This document shows positions 1 through 7,994 of a stretch of 64,000 nucleotides of DNA, piece by piece. The notes under the pieces are model-generated. The model did no database searches. It had not been told where the DNA came from and worked only from the letters and a program-made list of their open reading frames with translations. How positions within the stretch are numbered: the stretch's first letter is position 1; every line of letters begins with the position of its first letter. The translations under genes and the position numbers were made by a program. Origin of the DNA: Bacteroidota bacterium (GTDB lineage: Bacteria; Bacteroidota; Bacteroidia; Sphingobacteriales; Sphingobacteriaceae); contig JAEXHI010000022.1 of the NCBI GenBank assembly GCA_023450085.1, forward strand, positions 248,001 to 312,000. Reading direction: 5' to 3'.

Positions 1-1
1 C

Positions 2-319
2 TTTGTGGTTGACCTTGCAACTATAAGAGTTAACTACCAAGTATCTGCACAATATAGGTTTATACATCCTAACTTGGATGTTTATCATGACAATCTAAGT
101 CATTTTAATTTTGCATATAATAATTTAAAATTGGTTAAGTTCACGGCAAAATCAAAAAAAGGTGAATATACAATTGACTATTTTCATTTAAAAAAAATTG
201 AAATCAATAATTTTAATAATGCGCAAGGAATAGTGCTCAAAACAGATGGAGATTTTCTATCCGTCAATCTTTCAGAACAGGATAGCGATGCACTAGAAGG
301 ACTTTTAAAAAATCTGTAG
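2..319 (+). CDS. Unknown protein, 3' part only (cut by window edge)
   Basis: The reading frame is open from the left edge to a TAG stop at 317-319. A GTG at position 5 could serve as a start, but no ribosome binding site is visible and the frame continues upstream, so this is treated as the C-terminal ~105 residues of a longer protein. The visible part has alternating hydrophobic/polar stretches typical of beta strands and no recognisable motif, signal peptide or membrane segment. It is AT-rich, like other cargo genes here. I do not recognise the family. Confidence 0.5.
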   Translation, partial: FVVDLATIRVNYQVSAQYRFIHPNLDVYHDNLSHFNFAYNNLKLVKFTAKSKKGEYTIDYFHLKKIEINNFNNAQGIVLKTDGDFLSVNLSEQDSDALEGLLKNL

Positions 320-437
320 TTGAAATTCATAAATTTCTTATTTGATATACATCTCTATAACTATAGTTATTTTCATATCGTAAGTGTTTGGAAATTCAGC
401 TATGGTTGTCGTTTTATCACATCACTTAGCATTATTT

Positions 438-851
438 CTATAGCCCCATAAGGACCAGTGTCCGATTATCCTGTTCTCCTGCAAAAAAAATGTCAAGGAC
501 TGTCTGAAAAATGGGGTCAGCACCTTCTAAGTTGGCAAAGAGCGTCATACAAGACTTCAGTTTGAGATCATTTGGAGTACCAAGTATTTCTGTGGCGGTT
601 CGTGCATTCAATTCTAGCAAGGCGCAGGATATCTCGATAAGGTTCCTGCCAAGTACAGGATGTGCAATATAATCGTTGGCTTCTTTCATATCCGAAATAC
701 CATAAGACATTGAGGTGTCACTTTTGCCGAGTCCTTTTAATTGAGGGAAAACATACCACATCCAGTGTGTTTCTTTCTTGCCATTTTTAATTTCGGACAA
801 TGCTCTGAGGTAAACCTGATTTTGGGCATCTAAAAACCTTTTTAGTTTCAT
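438..851 (-). CDS. DUF1810 family protein
   Basis: A 137-residue protein that matches the DUF1810 family along its length: an N-terminal RFLDAQN segment, then HWMWYVFPQLKGLG near residues 28-42, SYGI near 49, and a C-terminal stretch ending in DPIFQTVLDIFF. This is the full family length (usually 140-150 residues). The family is cytoplasmic with no agreed biochemical role. The gene follows the DnaE-type polymerase gene by 27 bp on the same strand, so it may be the third member of the polymerase operon. That link is positional only; DUF1810 genes also occur alone. Confidence 0.8.
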   Translation of the reverse strand: MKLKRFLDAQNQVYLRALSEIKNGKKETHWMWYVFPQLKGLGKSDTSMSYGISDMKEANDYIAHPVLGRNLIEISCALLELNARTATEILGTPNDLKLKSCMTLFANLEGADPIFQTVLDIFFAGEQDNRTLVLMGL

Positions 852-878
852 TTCATTTTTGGTTTATGTAAAAATAAG

Positions 879-3800
879 CTATTTAATCATCTTATGCCTT
901 GGCAGCCCAATTTCATGTTCCTGCGGATAAGGAGCGCGATGGGTCATGCTGACGTCTTCCTTGATTTTTTGGTGGGCATCGAAACGTTTTTCGTCCGAAT
1001 TACTATATCGTGGGTCTGGGATAAAAGGCATTTTGGCCATCTTATGTATGGTAATGGTAGGGAAGTGGTAATCAACTTCTACCGTACCCATTAGCAGGTA
1101 ACAGCCTCCACCTTGAAAAGGATATGTCTTCAGAGAGTCGGGGAAATGGGCAGTGTCAAAAAAATTGCCCTCGGCATCAATCCAGGTCCCAAAATACATT
1201 TCTCCCTTTTTGGTGGGAACATGCTTCCTTGAAATCAGGTAGGCTAACATGCGTACGGTCCTTTTATGGTAATTGGCTAGGGCATCTGCCATTACGTCGC
1301 CGCGAAAAGAAGTTTGCAGGAGGTCAAACGGAGAACTTGTAACCGGAAAGCCAATAAGCTCAATTTCATCAAAGGCATCCTCAAAGCGGGAGCGTGAAAG
1401 CTCGGGCAGTTTGTATTCTTTAATGGGCTCATGTAACAACATGGGGTTGCGGTTTTCTGGGACGAAATTGACCATTAGCAGTCTGGCATTAACCAACAGC
1501 TCATTTTTTGCTTTTCCTGTAAAGTTAAATGCACCGGCAAAAATCAAGGTCTGTATGCCTTCAATTCCAATCGGAATACGGTTAATAAAATCTTCCAGCG
1601 ATCTGTAATTTCCGTGGTCTTCCCGTTCCGTAACAATCTGGTTCGCTATAGTATCTTCCAAGCCCTTCAGTACCATAAAGCCTAAGAAAATATCGCTGCC
1701 ATATAATGTCGTCTCGTAATTGCTACTATTGGCACAGGGTGTATGTACAGTGGCGCCCGACATTTTTGCCTCATGCACATAAACTTCAGTACGGTAAAAT
1801 CCGCCCTGATTGTTGATGACTGCTACCATAAACTCTATAGGGTAGTGTACTTTTAAATAAAGGCTTTGGTAGCTTTCTACCGCGTAAGATGCCGAATGCG
1901 CTTTACAAAACGAATAACCTGCAAAGGACTCAATCTGTCGGTAGATTTCTTGGCTGAGTGCAAGGGGATGACCTTGCTGGGCACAGCAAGCAAAGTAATT
2001 GTCCCTTACTTTTTGTAATGCGGCTTTTGAACGTCCTTTGCCGCTCATGGCACGGCGTAATATATCGCCGTCTTCAGCAGGAAGCCCGCCATAGTGCAAT
2101 GCAATCTTAATCACGTCTTCCTGATAAACCATGATGCCATAGGTTTCACCAAGCTGTTCCCTAAAAACATCGTGGAAATATTCAAACTTGTCGGGATTGT
2201 TGTGCCTGAAAATATATTCCTTCATCATACCCGATTGGGCAACGCCTGGTCGGATGATGGATGATGCGGCAACCAATGTTTTATAATTGTCGCATTTTAG
2301 CCTACGTAATAAGCCACGCATGGCTGGACTTTCAATATAAAAGCAGCCGATGGTTTTTCCGATAGCCAAATAGTCATTGGCAGTCTTTTCGTTTTTTGAA
2401 ATGCCAGTATCGCGAATGTCAACCGTTATGCCCCTATTCTTTTTTATCAATCGTACACTTTCATCAATGTGTCCTATTCCCCGCTGGCTCAGGATGTCGA
2501 ATTTGTCAAAGCCAATGTCTTCGGCAACGTGCATATCAAACTGTACGATAGGGAAGCCTTTTGGCGGCATTTCCAGTGCGGTATAATTTGTTATCGGTTC
2601 TTCCGAAATCAATATTCCGCAGGAGTGCATGCTCCGTTGGTTCGGGTATTTTTCGAGCATCATGCCGTATTCCTGTACCAAAGCCACTATAGAGTTTTTG
2701 TCGTGCCTGTCCATCGGGTTTTTAGCCAGTGCATCCAGTTCTTCTTTGGGCAGTCCGAATACCTTGCCCACTTCACGGAAAATCGAACGGTATTTGAACT
2801 CGACATTGGTGCCACAAAAGGCTACATGCTCCCTGCCATAACGGTCAAAAATATATTCGAGAATAGTGTCGCGTTCCTTCCAGCTCCAGTCAATATCAAA
2901 ATCGGGAGGACTTTTGCGATTGACATTCAGGAACCTTTCAAAATACAGGTCAAGTTCCAAAGGGCATATATCGGTAATGCCCAGACAATAGCTTACGATA
3001 CTGTTTGCGCCGCTTCCACGACCAATATGTAGGAACCCCATGCTGTTGCTATATCTTATGATGTCCCATGTAATGAGGAAATATCCGCTAAATTCTAATT
3101 CATCAATTACTTTCAGTTCCTTTTCTACCCTTGCTTTTGCTTGTTTGTTACTGCCTCCATAACGTTTCTGTAGTCCCTGATAGGCTAACCGTGTCAATAG
3201 TTTAATGTCATCTACCTTGTTATTGGTATAATATTTTTTGTTCTTGGGCTTCTTATAATCAAATTCAAAATGACAGCCGCTAATGAGCGTTTCTGTATTT
3301 TCAATAATTTCCGGATAACGACAAAATTTCTCGATGAGTTCGGCTTGCGGGGTCATTATATCATTAGTCTTACAGTACCCATCATCAGCAAGTTTTGAAA
3401 GCAGTGTATTGGTATCAATGGCTCTTAAAATCCTATGCAGGTTATATTCCTTTTTGGTACGGAAAGTAACGGGCTGTAAAATCACCATTTTGGGTAAAAG
3501 CTTGTTCCATTTTTGATGGTACAGCAAGGATAGCTGGTCATGACGGATGCCTATATATTCATTTTGACGTAGTGTTTCTGGCACATTTTCTATGGGATAT
3601 ATCACCGCTACATCTACAAAAGCCGGAGCCTGTAGAGGAATTGGGGTCTCCTCAAAATTGTGGAGTGTCCGCAGCCTGTTCATTTCGGCTATGCCTGAAG
3701 CGTTACGTGCGATGCCAATATACCTGCATTTGTGCCCACAGCGAAACTCCATTCCCACTAGGGGCTTTATCCCAATTTCATGGCATAGCTTGTTAAAATC

Positions 3801-3935
3801 ATAAATACCCGTTACGGTATTGATGTCTGTAAGCGCCATAGCGTTTACGCCGCATTGGGCGGCTTGCTGTACCAAATCTTCTAAAGGAATGGTACCGTAA
3901 CGCAAGCTATGGTAGGAGTGGCAGTTGAGGTACAT
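879..3935 (-). CDS. dnaE: DNA polymerase III alpha-type subunit (DnaE2/ImuC-like)
   Basis: A 1018-residue C-family polymerase. It starts with a PHP domain (NCHSYHSLRYG at residues 4-14; TDINTVTG near 36) and has the palm motif GRGSGAN near residue 306 and the catalytic PPDFDID near 345. It ends with an OB-fold region (about 900-990). It is shorter than replicative DnaE (about 1160), fitting the accessory, error-prone DnaE2/ImuC class. It lies one base downstream of the Y-family polymerase gene on the same strand, so the two are almost certainly co-transcribed and translationally coupled. The adjacent LexA-like repressor suggests damage-inducible translesion synthesis. No imuA gene is visible. 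Error-prone function is inferred from length and context. Confidence 0.88.
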   Translation of the reverse strand: MYLNCHSYHSLRYGTIPLEDLVQQAAQCGVNAMALTDINTVTGIYDFNKLCHEIGIKPLVGMEFRCGHKCRYIGIARNASGIAEMNRLRTLHNFEETPIPLQAPAFVDVAVIYPIENVPETLRQNEYIGIRHDQLSLLYHQKWNKLLPKMVILQPVTFRTKKEYNLHRILRAIDTNTLLSKLADDGYCKTNDIMTPQAELIEKFCRYPEIIENTETLISGCHFEFDYKKPKNKKYYTNNKVDDIKLLTRLAYQGLQKRYGGSNKQAKARVEKELKVIDELEFSGYFLITWDIIRYSNSMGFLHIGRGSGANSIVSYCLGITDICPLELDLYFERFLNVNRKSPPDFDIDWSWKERDTILEYIFDRYGREHVAFCGTNVEFKYRSIFREVGKVFGLPKEELDALAKNPMDRHDKNSIVALVQEYGMMLEKYPNQRSMHSCGILISEEPITNYTALEMPPKGFPIVQFDMHVAEDIGFDKFDILSQRGIGHIDESVRLIKKNRGITVDIRDTGISKNEKTANDYLAIGKTIGCFYIESPAMRGLLRRLKCDNYKTLVAASSIIRPGVAQSGMMKEYIFRHNNPDKFEYFHDVFREQLGETYGIMVYQEDVIKIALHYGGLPAEDGDILRRAMSGKGRSKAALQKVRDNYFACCAQQGHPLALSQEIYRQIESFAGYSFCKAHSASYAVESYQSLYLKVHYPIEFMVAVINNQGGFYRTEVYVHEAKMSGATVHTPCANSSNYETTLYGSDIFLGFMVLKGLEDTIANQIVTEREDHGNYRSLEDFINRIPIGIEGIQTLIFAGAFNFTGKAKNELLVNARLLMVNFVPENRNPMLLHEPIKEYKLPELSRSRFEDAFDEIELIGFPVTSSPFDLLQTSFRGDVMADALANYHKRTVRMLAYLISRKHVPTKKGEMYFGTWIDAEGNFFDTAHFPDSLKTYPFQGGGCYLLMGTVEVDYHFPTITIHKMAKMPFIPDPRYSNSDEKRFDAHQKIKEDVSMTHRAPYPQEHEIGLPRHKMIK

Positions 3936-3936
3936 C

Positions 3937-5094
3937 TTACTTGTTTTTAGGTTTTAATCTTGCGCCCGCACACCGAGCCACGGCATCAAAGCCGTAACGT
4001 GTCTTCATCTTGTCCATTGCCTGATAGAGCGCCATCATTTCCTGTGTATCCTCGAAAATATTAATCTGGTAATTGCCGCGCACCAACCCGCTGAACTGTA
4101 TGCCAACCAAACGTAAACGCATCCTGCGCTGGTAGAGCTTGGTAAAAAGTTCTTTTGCTATTCTTGTAAGCGTATGGTCGGCTGAGGTATAGGGCACACG
4201 ACATTGTTTGGTTTCCGTGTCGAAATTGGCGTACCTGATTTTTACCGTTACTGTAGAGGTAAGCCACTGTTCGGAACGTAGCTGATAGGCTAGTTTTTCA
4301 ACCATTCCCGCAATTAGCGAATGGAGCATAGGGATATCGATGGTATCCTTAACAAATGTCTGTTCGGTGGAGATTGATTTCCTTTCTACATAGGGTTCAA
4401 CGGGGTTATTGTCGATGCCATTGGCTTTTTTCCAAAGTTCCAGCCCATTTTTTCCGATCATCTGCTGAAGTACTGGAGCGGGCATTTCTGATAATGTCTG
4501 TATAGTCCTTATTCCTATGCGCGACAATAAATTAAAGGTCATGTCGCCCACCATCGGTATTTTCTTTATAGATAAAGGATTAAGGAAAGGTCTTACCATC
4601 AGTTCAGGAATGTTGAGTGTGCCGTTGGGCTTACCTTCGCCTGTTGCAATCTTTGAGACGGTTTTATTGGGCGACAATCCAAAGCTGATAGGCAGTCCGG
4701 TTTCTTTTGTAATGGTTTTTGCGAGTTCGCCAGTCCAACTGTAGGAACCGTGAAAGCGGTCCATCCCAGAAATGTCTAGGTAAAATTCGTCAATACTAGC
4801 CTTTTCCATCACAGGTGCTTTTTCCTCTATGATTTCGGTTACGGTATGTGATAGGCGGGAATAGAGTTCCATGTCGCCTTTTACTATTCTAGCCTGCGGG
4901 CATAGGTGCATAGCCATCTTGATGGGCATTGCTGAGCGCACCCCGAATTTTCTTGCTTCGTACGAACAGGAGGAAACAACCCCTCGGTCACCACCCCCAA
5001 TAATTAATGGAATGCCTACTAATTGGGAGTTTATCAGGCGCTCACACGACACGAAAAAGGTGTCCAAATCCATATGCACAATTGCTCTGTCCAT
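3937..5094 (-). CDS. dinB: Y-family DNA polymerase (DinB/Pol IV type)
   Basis: A 385-residue Y-family polymerase. The N-terminal HMDLDTFFVSCE gives metal ligand D9, and ASIDEFYLDISG gives D102/E103, so the catalytic carboxylates are intact; this separates it from the inactive ImuB group. The GLSPNKTVSKIAT segment near 150 and the helix-hairpin-helix region MVGDMTFNLLSRIGIRTIQTL near 190 are also typical. The little-finger domain is present and the C-terminus ends KPKNK. The ATG at 5094 is preferred over a GTG at 5097. A TAATTTTG box (minus strand, 5117-5124) just upstream is a plausible -7 element. It is transcribed divergently from the S24 repressor gene and runs directly into the DnaE-type gene. 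Confidence 0.92.
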   Translation of the reverse strand: MDRAIVHMDLDTFFVSCERLINSQLVGIPLIIGGGDRGVVSSCSYEARKFGVRSAMPIKMAMHLCPQARIVKGDMELYSRLSHTVTEIIEEKAPVMEKASIDEFYLDISGMDRFHGSYSWTGELAKTITKETGLPISFGLSPNKTVSKIATGEGKPNGTLNIPELMVRPFLNPLSIKKIPMVGDMTFNLLSRIGIRTIQTLSEMPAPVLQQMIGKNGLELWKKANGIDNNPVEPYVERKSISTEQTFVKDTIDIPMLHSLIAGMVEKLAYQLRSEQWLTSTVTVKIRYANFDTETKQCRVPYTSADHTLTRIAKELFTKLYQRRMRLRLVGIQFSGLVRGNYQINIFEDTQEMMALYQAMDKMKTRYGFDAVARCAGARLKPKNK

Positions 5095-5116
5095 CACATT
5101 ACTCTTTTTTGTTTTA

Positions 5117-5164
5117 CAAAATTAGTACTGATTGGAACAATTTGATTTATATTTGCTGTTCCAA
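5117..5164. promoter_or_regulatory. Divergent promoter/operator of the mutagenesis cassette
   Basis: The 87-bp gap between dinB and the repressor gene holds a perfect 8-bp inverted repeat, TTGGAACA (5132-5139) and TGTTCCAA (5157-5164), with a 17-bp spacer. Two -7-like boxes (TAnnTTTG) flank or overlap it: TATATTTG at 5148-5155 towards the repressor gene and TAATTTTG on the minus strand at 5117-5124 towards dinB. No good -33 TTTG is seen for either. The arrangement suits a dimeric LexA-like repressor that controls both directions. Operator function is inferred. Confidence 0.55.
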
Positions 5165-5181
5165 ATAGCAACAAAATCAAT

Positions 5182-5958
5182 ATGTCACTGTTTTCCGACA
5201 ACATCAGAACGCTAAGGATAAAAAAGGATCTTTCTCAGGGAAGTGTCGCCAAAAGCCTTGAAATTACGCGAGAGCGCTATGTTAAATATGAGTATGGGAC
5301 TTCGGAAGCACCTTATGACATATTGAAAAAGATAGCCCATTTTTACCATATCAGTATAGATTTACTCTTATCGGTGGACATTCGCAAGATTCCTACGGAT
5401 GATCTGCTGAAGCTTGAAGACAATAGGCTGGTGCTTCCCATTATGGTTGATAGCAAAGGGGAAAGCCATATCGAAGTGGTTACCCAAAAAGTGAAGGCGG
5501 GTTACCTGACAGGCTATGCCGATCCTGAATTTATTGAAGCACTTGAACATATCTCCCTTCCTTTTTTAAAAAATGGAAAGTTTCGGGCATTCCCCATCAA
5601 TGGAGATTCTATGCCGCCACATCAAGACGGCTCGCTGGTTGTCGGGCGTTATCTGGAAAGCCTTTCGGATATTTCCAATGGCAAAACTTATGTGCTTTTA
5701 ACAAAAGATAATGGCGTGGTATATAAGAGGGTGCGTAGGAGTGGGGAAGGGCATTTCATGTTGTCTTCGGATAATGATTTTTATGCGCCTTATGAGATTA
5801 GTGCAGAAAACATTATTGAAGTATGGGGCTATGCCGCAAGTATTTCAACCAATGAATTTGAACCAGATGACCTTAGCCCTCAGAGTATAAGGGAAATGTT
5901 TGGGCAGTTGAGAAATGAGATTATTGAACTGAAGAGAAATAAAAAAGCCAATCCTTAA
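5182..5958 (+). CDS. LexA-like repressor: XRE HTH plus S24 self-cleaving peptidase
   Basis: A 258-residue two-domain regulator. Residues 5-65 form an XRE helix-turn-helix (NIRTLRIKKDLSQGSVAKSL). The C-terminal half is a peptidase S24 domain with a candidate Ala106-Gly107 cleavage bond (VKAGYLTG), nucleophile Ser143 in GDSM and general base Lys182 in VVYKRV. The spacings (37 and 39 residues) are close to those in LexA. By family knowledge such repressors cleave themselves when RecA filaments form, which relieves repression. It is divergent from dinB-dnaE and shares an operator-like inverted repeat with them, so it probably controls that operon and itself. The C-terminal 25 residues look like a short coiled coil. 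Confidence 0.9.
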   Translation: MSLFSDNIRTLRIKKDLSQGSVAKSLEITRERYVKYEYGTSEAPYDILKKIAHFYHISIDLLLSVDIRKIPTDDLLKLEDNRLVLPIMVDSKGESHIEVVTQKVKAGYLTGYADPEFIEALEHISLPFLKNGKFRAFPINGDSMPPHQDGSLVVGRYLESLSDISNGKTYVLLTKDNGVVYKRVRRSGEGHFMLSSDNDFYAPYEISAENIIEVWGYAASISTNEFEPDDLSPQSIREMFGQLRNEIIELKRNKKANP

Positions 5959-5971
5959 GGATTGGCTTTTT
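5941..5971 (+). terminator. Intrinsic terminator, probably bidirectional
   Basis: AAGCCAATCC and GGATTGGCTT form a 10-bp stem with a TTAA loop, with A-rich sequence before and T-rich sequence after. It overlaps the stop codon of the S24 repressor gene. The symmetric A/T flanks mean it could also end transcripts of the minus-strand gene at 6020-6448. Confidence 0.85.
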
Positions 5972-6019
5972 GCGATTAGAACCTTTAGGACTCTAATAAA
6001 TTAGAGATTGCCTAAATGA

Positions 6020-6448
6020 TTATATTTTTACTCCATATACAGTACCGTCTTCAGCAATAGCCCTATCAATTATGTAAAGATATTTTTTGCCCTCAAAGGA
6101 GGAGAATACCTGTATTCTACGGTCAAGAAATTGGTACAGTATAATGTCAAAATTGCCTTTAGGATTTTGAAATGAATAAATAGTAGCCAAGTCGTACAAA
6201 TCAGTGTGTTTGTCATCAAAACTTGTTTTGAAAATAGTAAACTTCTCTGCCAAGCTTGCTTTGAGTTCAAAGTCAACAGTAGTTAAGCCAAAGAAAAATA
6301 AGCCTTCGACCTTTTCCTCAGCACCTCTGATATAATCTCCTTTACTATCAATAGTAACCGGATAGCGGCTCGAAAATCCGAATTTGTAGTCTTGTGAAAA
6401 AGCCGAAACCGACAGCAACAGGATAAGACCATACATTATTTTATTCAT
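6020..6448 (-). CDS. Small secreted protein of unknown function
   Basis: A 142-residue protein with a clear signal peptide (MNKIMYGLILLLSVSAFSQ, cleavage probably after AFS). The mature part is rich in aromatic and alternating hydrophobic residues (about 20-140) and is probably all beta. There are no cysteines and no lipobox, so a soluble periplasmic or exported protein is likely. It has its own upstream gap and lies beyond the terminator of the immunity-like gene, so it is not clearly part of the RHS operon. It could be an extra immunity factor, but nothing in the sequence shows that. Family not recognised. Confidence 0.6.
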   Translation of the reverse strand: MNKIMYGLILLLSVSAFSQDYKFGFSSRYPVTIDSKGDYIRGAEEKVEGLFFFGLTTVDFELKASLAEKFTIFKTSFDDKHTDLYDLATIYSFQNPKGNFDIILYQFLDRRIQVFSSFEGKKYLYIIDRAIAEDGTVYGVKI

Positions 6449-6509
6449 AAGTATTTCTGCTAAGGATGCAGCTCCCTTTTGGTTAATAAAATTTTGGTAG
6501 TATTCTTTA

Positions 6510-6544
6510 AAGAAAAATAAGGCATTCCGAATAGGGATGCCTTA
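6510..6544 (-). terminator. Terminator of the distal immunity-like gene
   Basis: On the minus strand TAAGGCAT and ATGCCTTA (6518-6544) form a hairpin followed by a T-rich run (6510-6517), 7 bp past the stop of the 6552-7247 gene. It is nearly the same hairpin as the one at 7259-7283. Confidence 0.75.
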
Positions 6545-6551
6545 CATTAAA

Positions 6552-7247
6552 TTATACAAATTCTAACTGGATTGAATTGTTATAATTCACTTCTAATCCA
6601 GTGATTTTACAATCAAGCAAAAAATCGATAAACCTGTCAGAATAGAAATCGCCTCCAGCAGCTTGTATGGGAATTATATCTTTGCCATAATACTTCTCTG
6701 GGATCGCTATTTTTTCAAAGCTATTAATTGGGTTTACTTTAATAAACTGAGAATATTCATCAAAATTTGCAATTGAATGATATTTTTCATTTTTCAAAAC
6801 CTTACGACCAGTAAAAATTATCGATTCATCAAAGTTAATCTCCTGTAAAGTTACTTTCTTGAAATAAACTAGGTAAAACTTCGCATTCAAATTAATGATT
6901 TCAAATTCAAATTCTTTAAAATCAATTGTTTTAAAGCTTTTTATTATTTCAAAATATTTTTCACTAAAAACATACGTAAGAAAAGTATATTCTGGCGCAT
7001 ATCCCATAATATCCGTTACTTTGGCATTCTTTAGCAAATTTCCCTTAATAAGAGGCGGGTTCAATAATTTTATTTCATCTTGATTCTTCCAAAAATCCTT
7101 ATTGTTATAATTGAAGAAATTTTTGAAAGCTAAGTAGTTACCATTATCGGTTTCTATATGGTTTTCATTAATATCTATTTGATATATACCATTTTTTACC
7201 CCGATAACTCTTGGCTCACAAGACAAATTTATTTCATAATATTTCAT
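6552..7247 (-). CDS. Immunity-like protein, copy 2 (Imm11/DUF1629-like)
   Basis: A 231-residue protein starting MKYYEINLSCEP; the in-frame ATG further upstream (7271) lies inside the preceding terminator and is rejected. It is clearly paralogous to its upstream neighbour along the full length (shared MKYY start, VTDIMGYAP near residue 80, SFEKIAIP near 178, and a C-terminal FLLDC.ITGL....NNS.QLEFV). The C-terminal DFLLDCKITGL pattern resembles Imm11/Imm43-type immunity proteins. It has no signal peptide, so it should act in the cytoplasm, where the RHS nuclease would have to be neutralised in producing cells. It is strikingly AT-rich. The family call is tentative; the immunity role is inferred mainly from position. 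Confidence 0.6.
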   Translation of the reverse strand: MKYYEINLSCEPRVIGVKNGIYQIDINENHIETDNGNYLAFKNFFNYNNKDFWKNQDEIKLLNPPLIKGNLLKNAKVTDIMGYAPEYTFLTYVFSEKYFEIIKSFKTIDFKEFEFEIINLNAKFYLVYFKKVTLQEINFDESIIFTGRKVLKNEKYHSIANFDEYSQFIKVNPINSFEKIAIPEKYYGKDIIPIQAAGGDFYSDRFIDFLLDCKITGLEVNYNNSIQLEFV

Positions 7248-7251
7248 AGGT

Positions 7252-7283
7252 AAAGAAATAAGGCATCCCATTAGGAATGCCTT
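7252..7283 (-). terminator. Terminator between the two immunity-like genes
   Basis: AAGGCAT and ATGCCTT (7260-7283) form a hairpin on the minus strand, followed by TATTTCTTT. It lies just past the stop of the 7292-7984 gene and has the same arms as the hairpin at 6518-6544, so gene and terminator were probably duplicated together. Confidence 0.65.
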
Positions 7284-7291
7284 GAATTAAA

Positions 7292-7984
7292 TTATACAAA
7301 TTCTAACTGGACAGAATTGTTATAGCCAATCTGTAATCCAGTAACGCCACAATCTAGCAAGAAATCAACTAGTTTTTCGGAATAAAATTTATTAGGGATA
7401 GCTTGAATGGATATAATATCTTTTCCAGAATATTGGCTAGGTATTGCTATTTTTTCAAATGACCCAAGGGGACTTTGTTGTAGAAAAGCACCATATTCCT
7501 CTTCATTTCTAATCTGATGACGTTTTACATCATTATAAACTTTATGCCCCGTAATAATGGAAGATTGTTCAAAATTGATTTGATTATTTGTGACAGTTTC
7601 TAAGAACAGAAAATTGTATTTCTCTAGGACTCCTGATACGTTGATATCAAAAATTTTATAATCTCCAATATTGAATACCTTAATAATATTGATAAATTTA
7701 TCACTATAGATGTAATCCAAAAAACGATATGCGGGTGCATACCCCATTATATCGGTAACTATTGCTTTTTTTACCAAAGTACCGTTTAATATGGGAGGAA
7801 AAAGATGATGAACTTTGTCCTGTACATTCCAGAAGTCGATATTCTTTCTGCTAAAATGCTGTTTAAATTCAATGTAATTGTCGTTTTTCAGGACTGATTT
7901 TTCATCTATTTCTATCTGATAGATTCCATTTCTTACTCCTATTATTTTGGGTTCTGTCGAAACGCTAATTTGATAGTACTTCAT
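7292..7984 (-). CDS. Immunity-like protein, copy 1 (next to toxin)
   Basis: A 230-residue cytoplasmic protein starting MKYYQISVSTEP, 10 bp downstream of the stop of the RHS-AHH toxin gene and on the same strand. This is the classic position of a cognate immunity gene in polymorphic toxin loci. Sequence landmarks: VTDIMGYAPAYRFL near residues 75-88, ITGHKVYND near 147, GSFEKIAIPSQYSGKDI near 175, and a C-terminal EKLVDFLLDCGVTGLQIGYNN. It is strongly similar to the next gene. Low GC content compared with the toxin gene suggests exchange of the toxin tip/immunity block. Resemblance to Imm11/Imm43-type proteins is by eye only. Confidence 0.65.
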   Translation of the reverse strand: MKYYQISVSTEPKIIGVRNGIYQIEIDEKSVLKNDNYIEFKQHFSRKNIDFWNVQDKVHHLFPPILNGTLVKKAIVTDIMGYAPAYRFLDYIYSDKFINIIKVFNIGDYKIFDINVSGVLEKYNFLFLETVTNNQINFEQSSIITGHKVYNDVKRHQIRNEEEYGAFLQQSPLGSFEKIAIPSQYSGKDIISIQAIPNKFYSEKLVDFLLDCGVTGLQIGYNNSVQLEFV

Positions 7985-7994
7985 GATAAAACTA

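Noticed and set aside
2469..3032. Plus-strand ORF of 187 residues opposite the DnaE-type gene
   Set aside because: It is a shadow of the well-conserved polymerase coding strand, with no start signals or recognisable domains; the same applies to the other long opposite-strand ORFs inside traG, the methylase-helicase and RHS genes.
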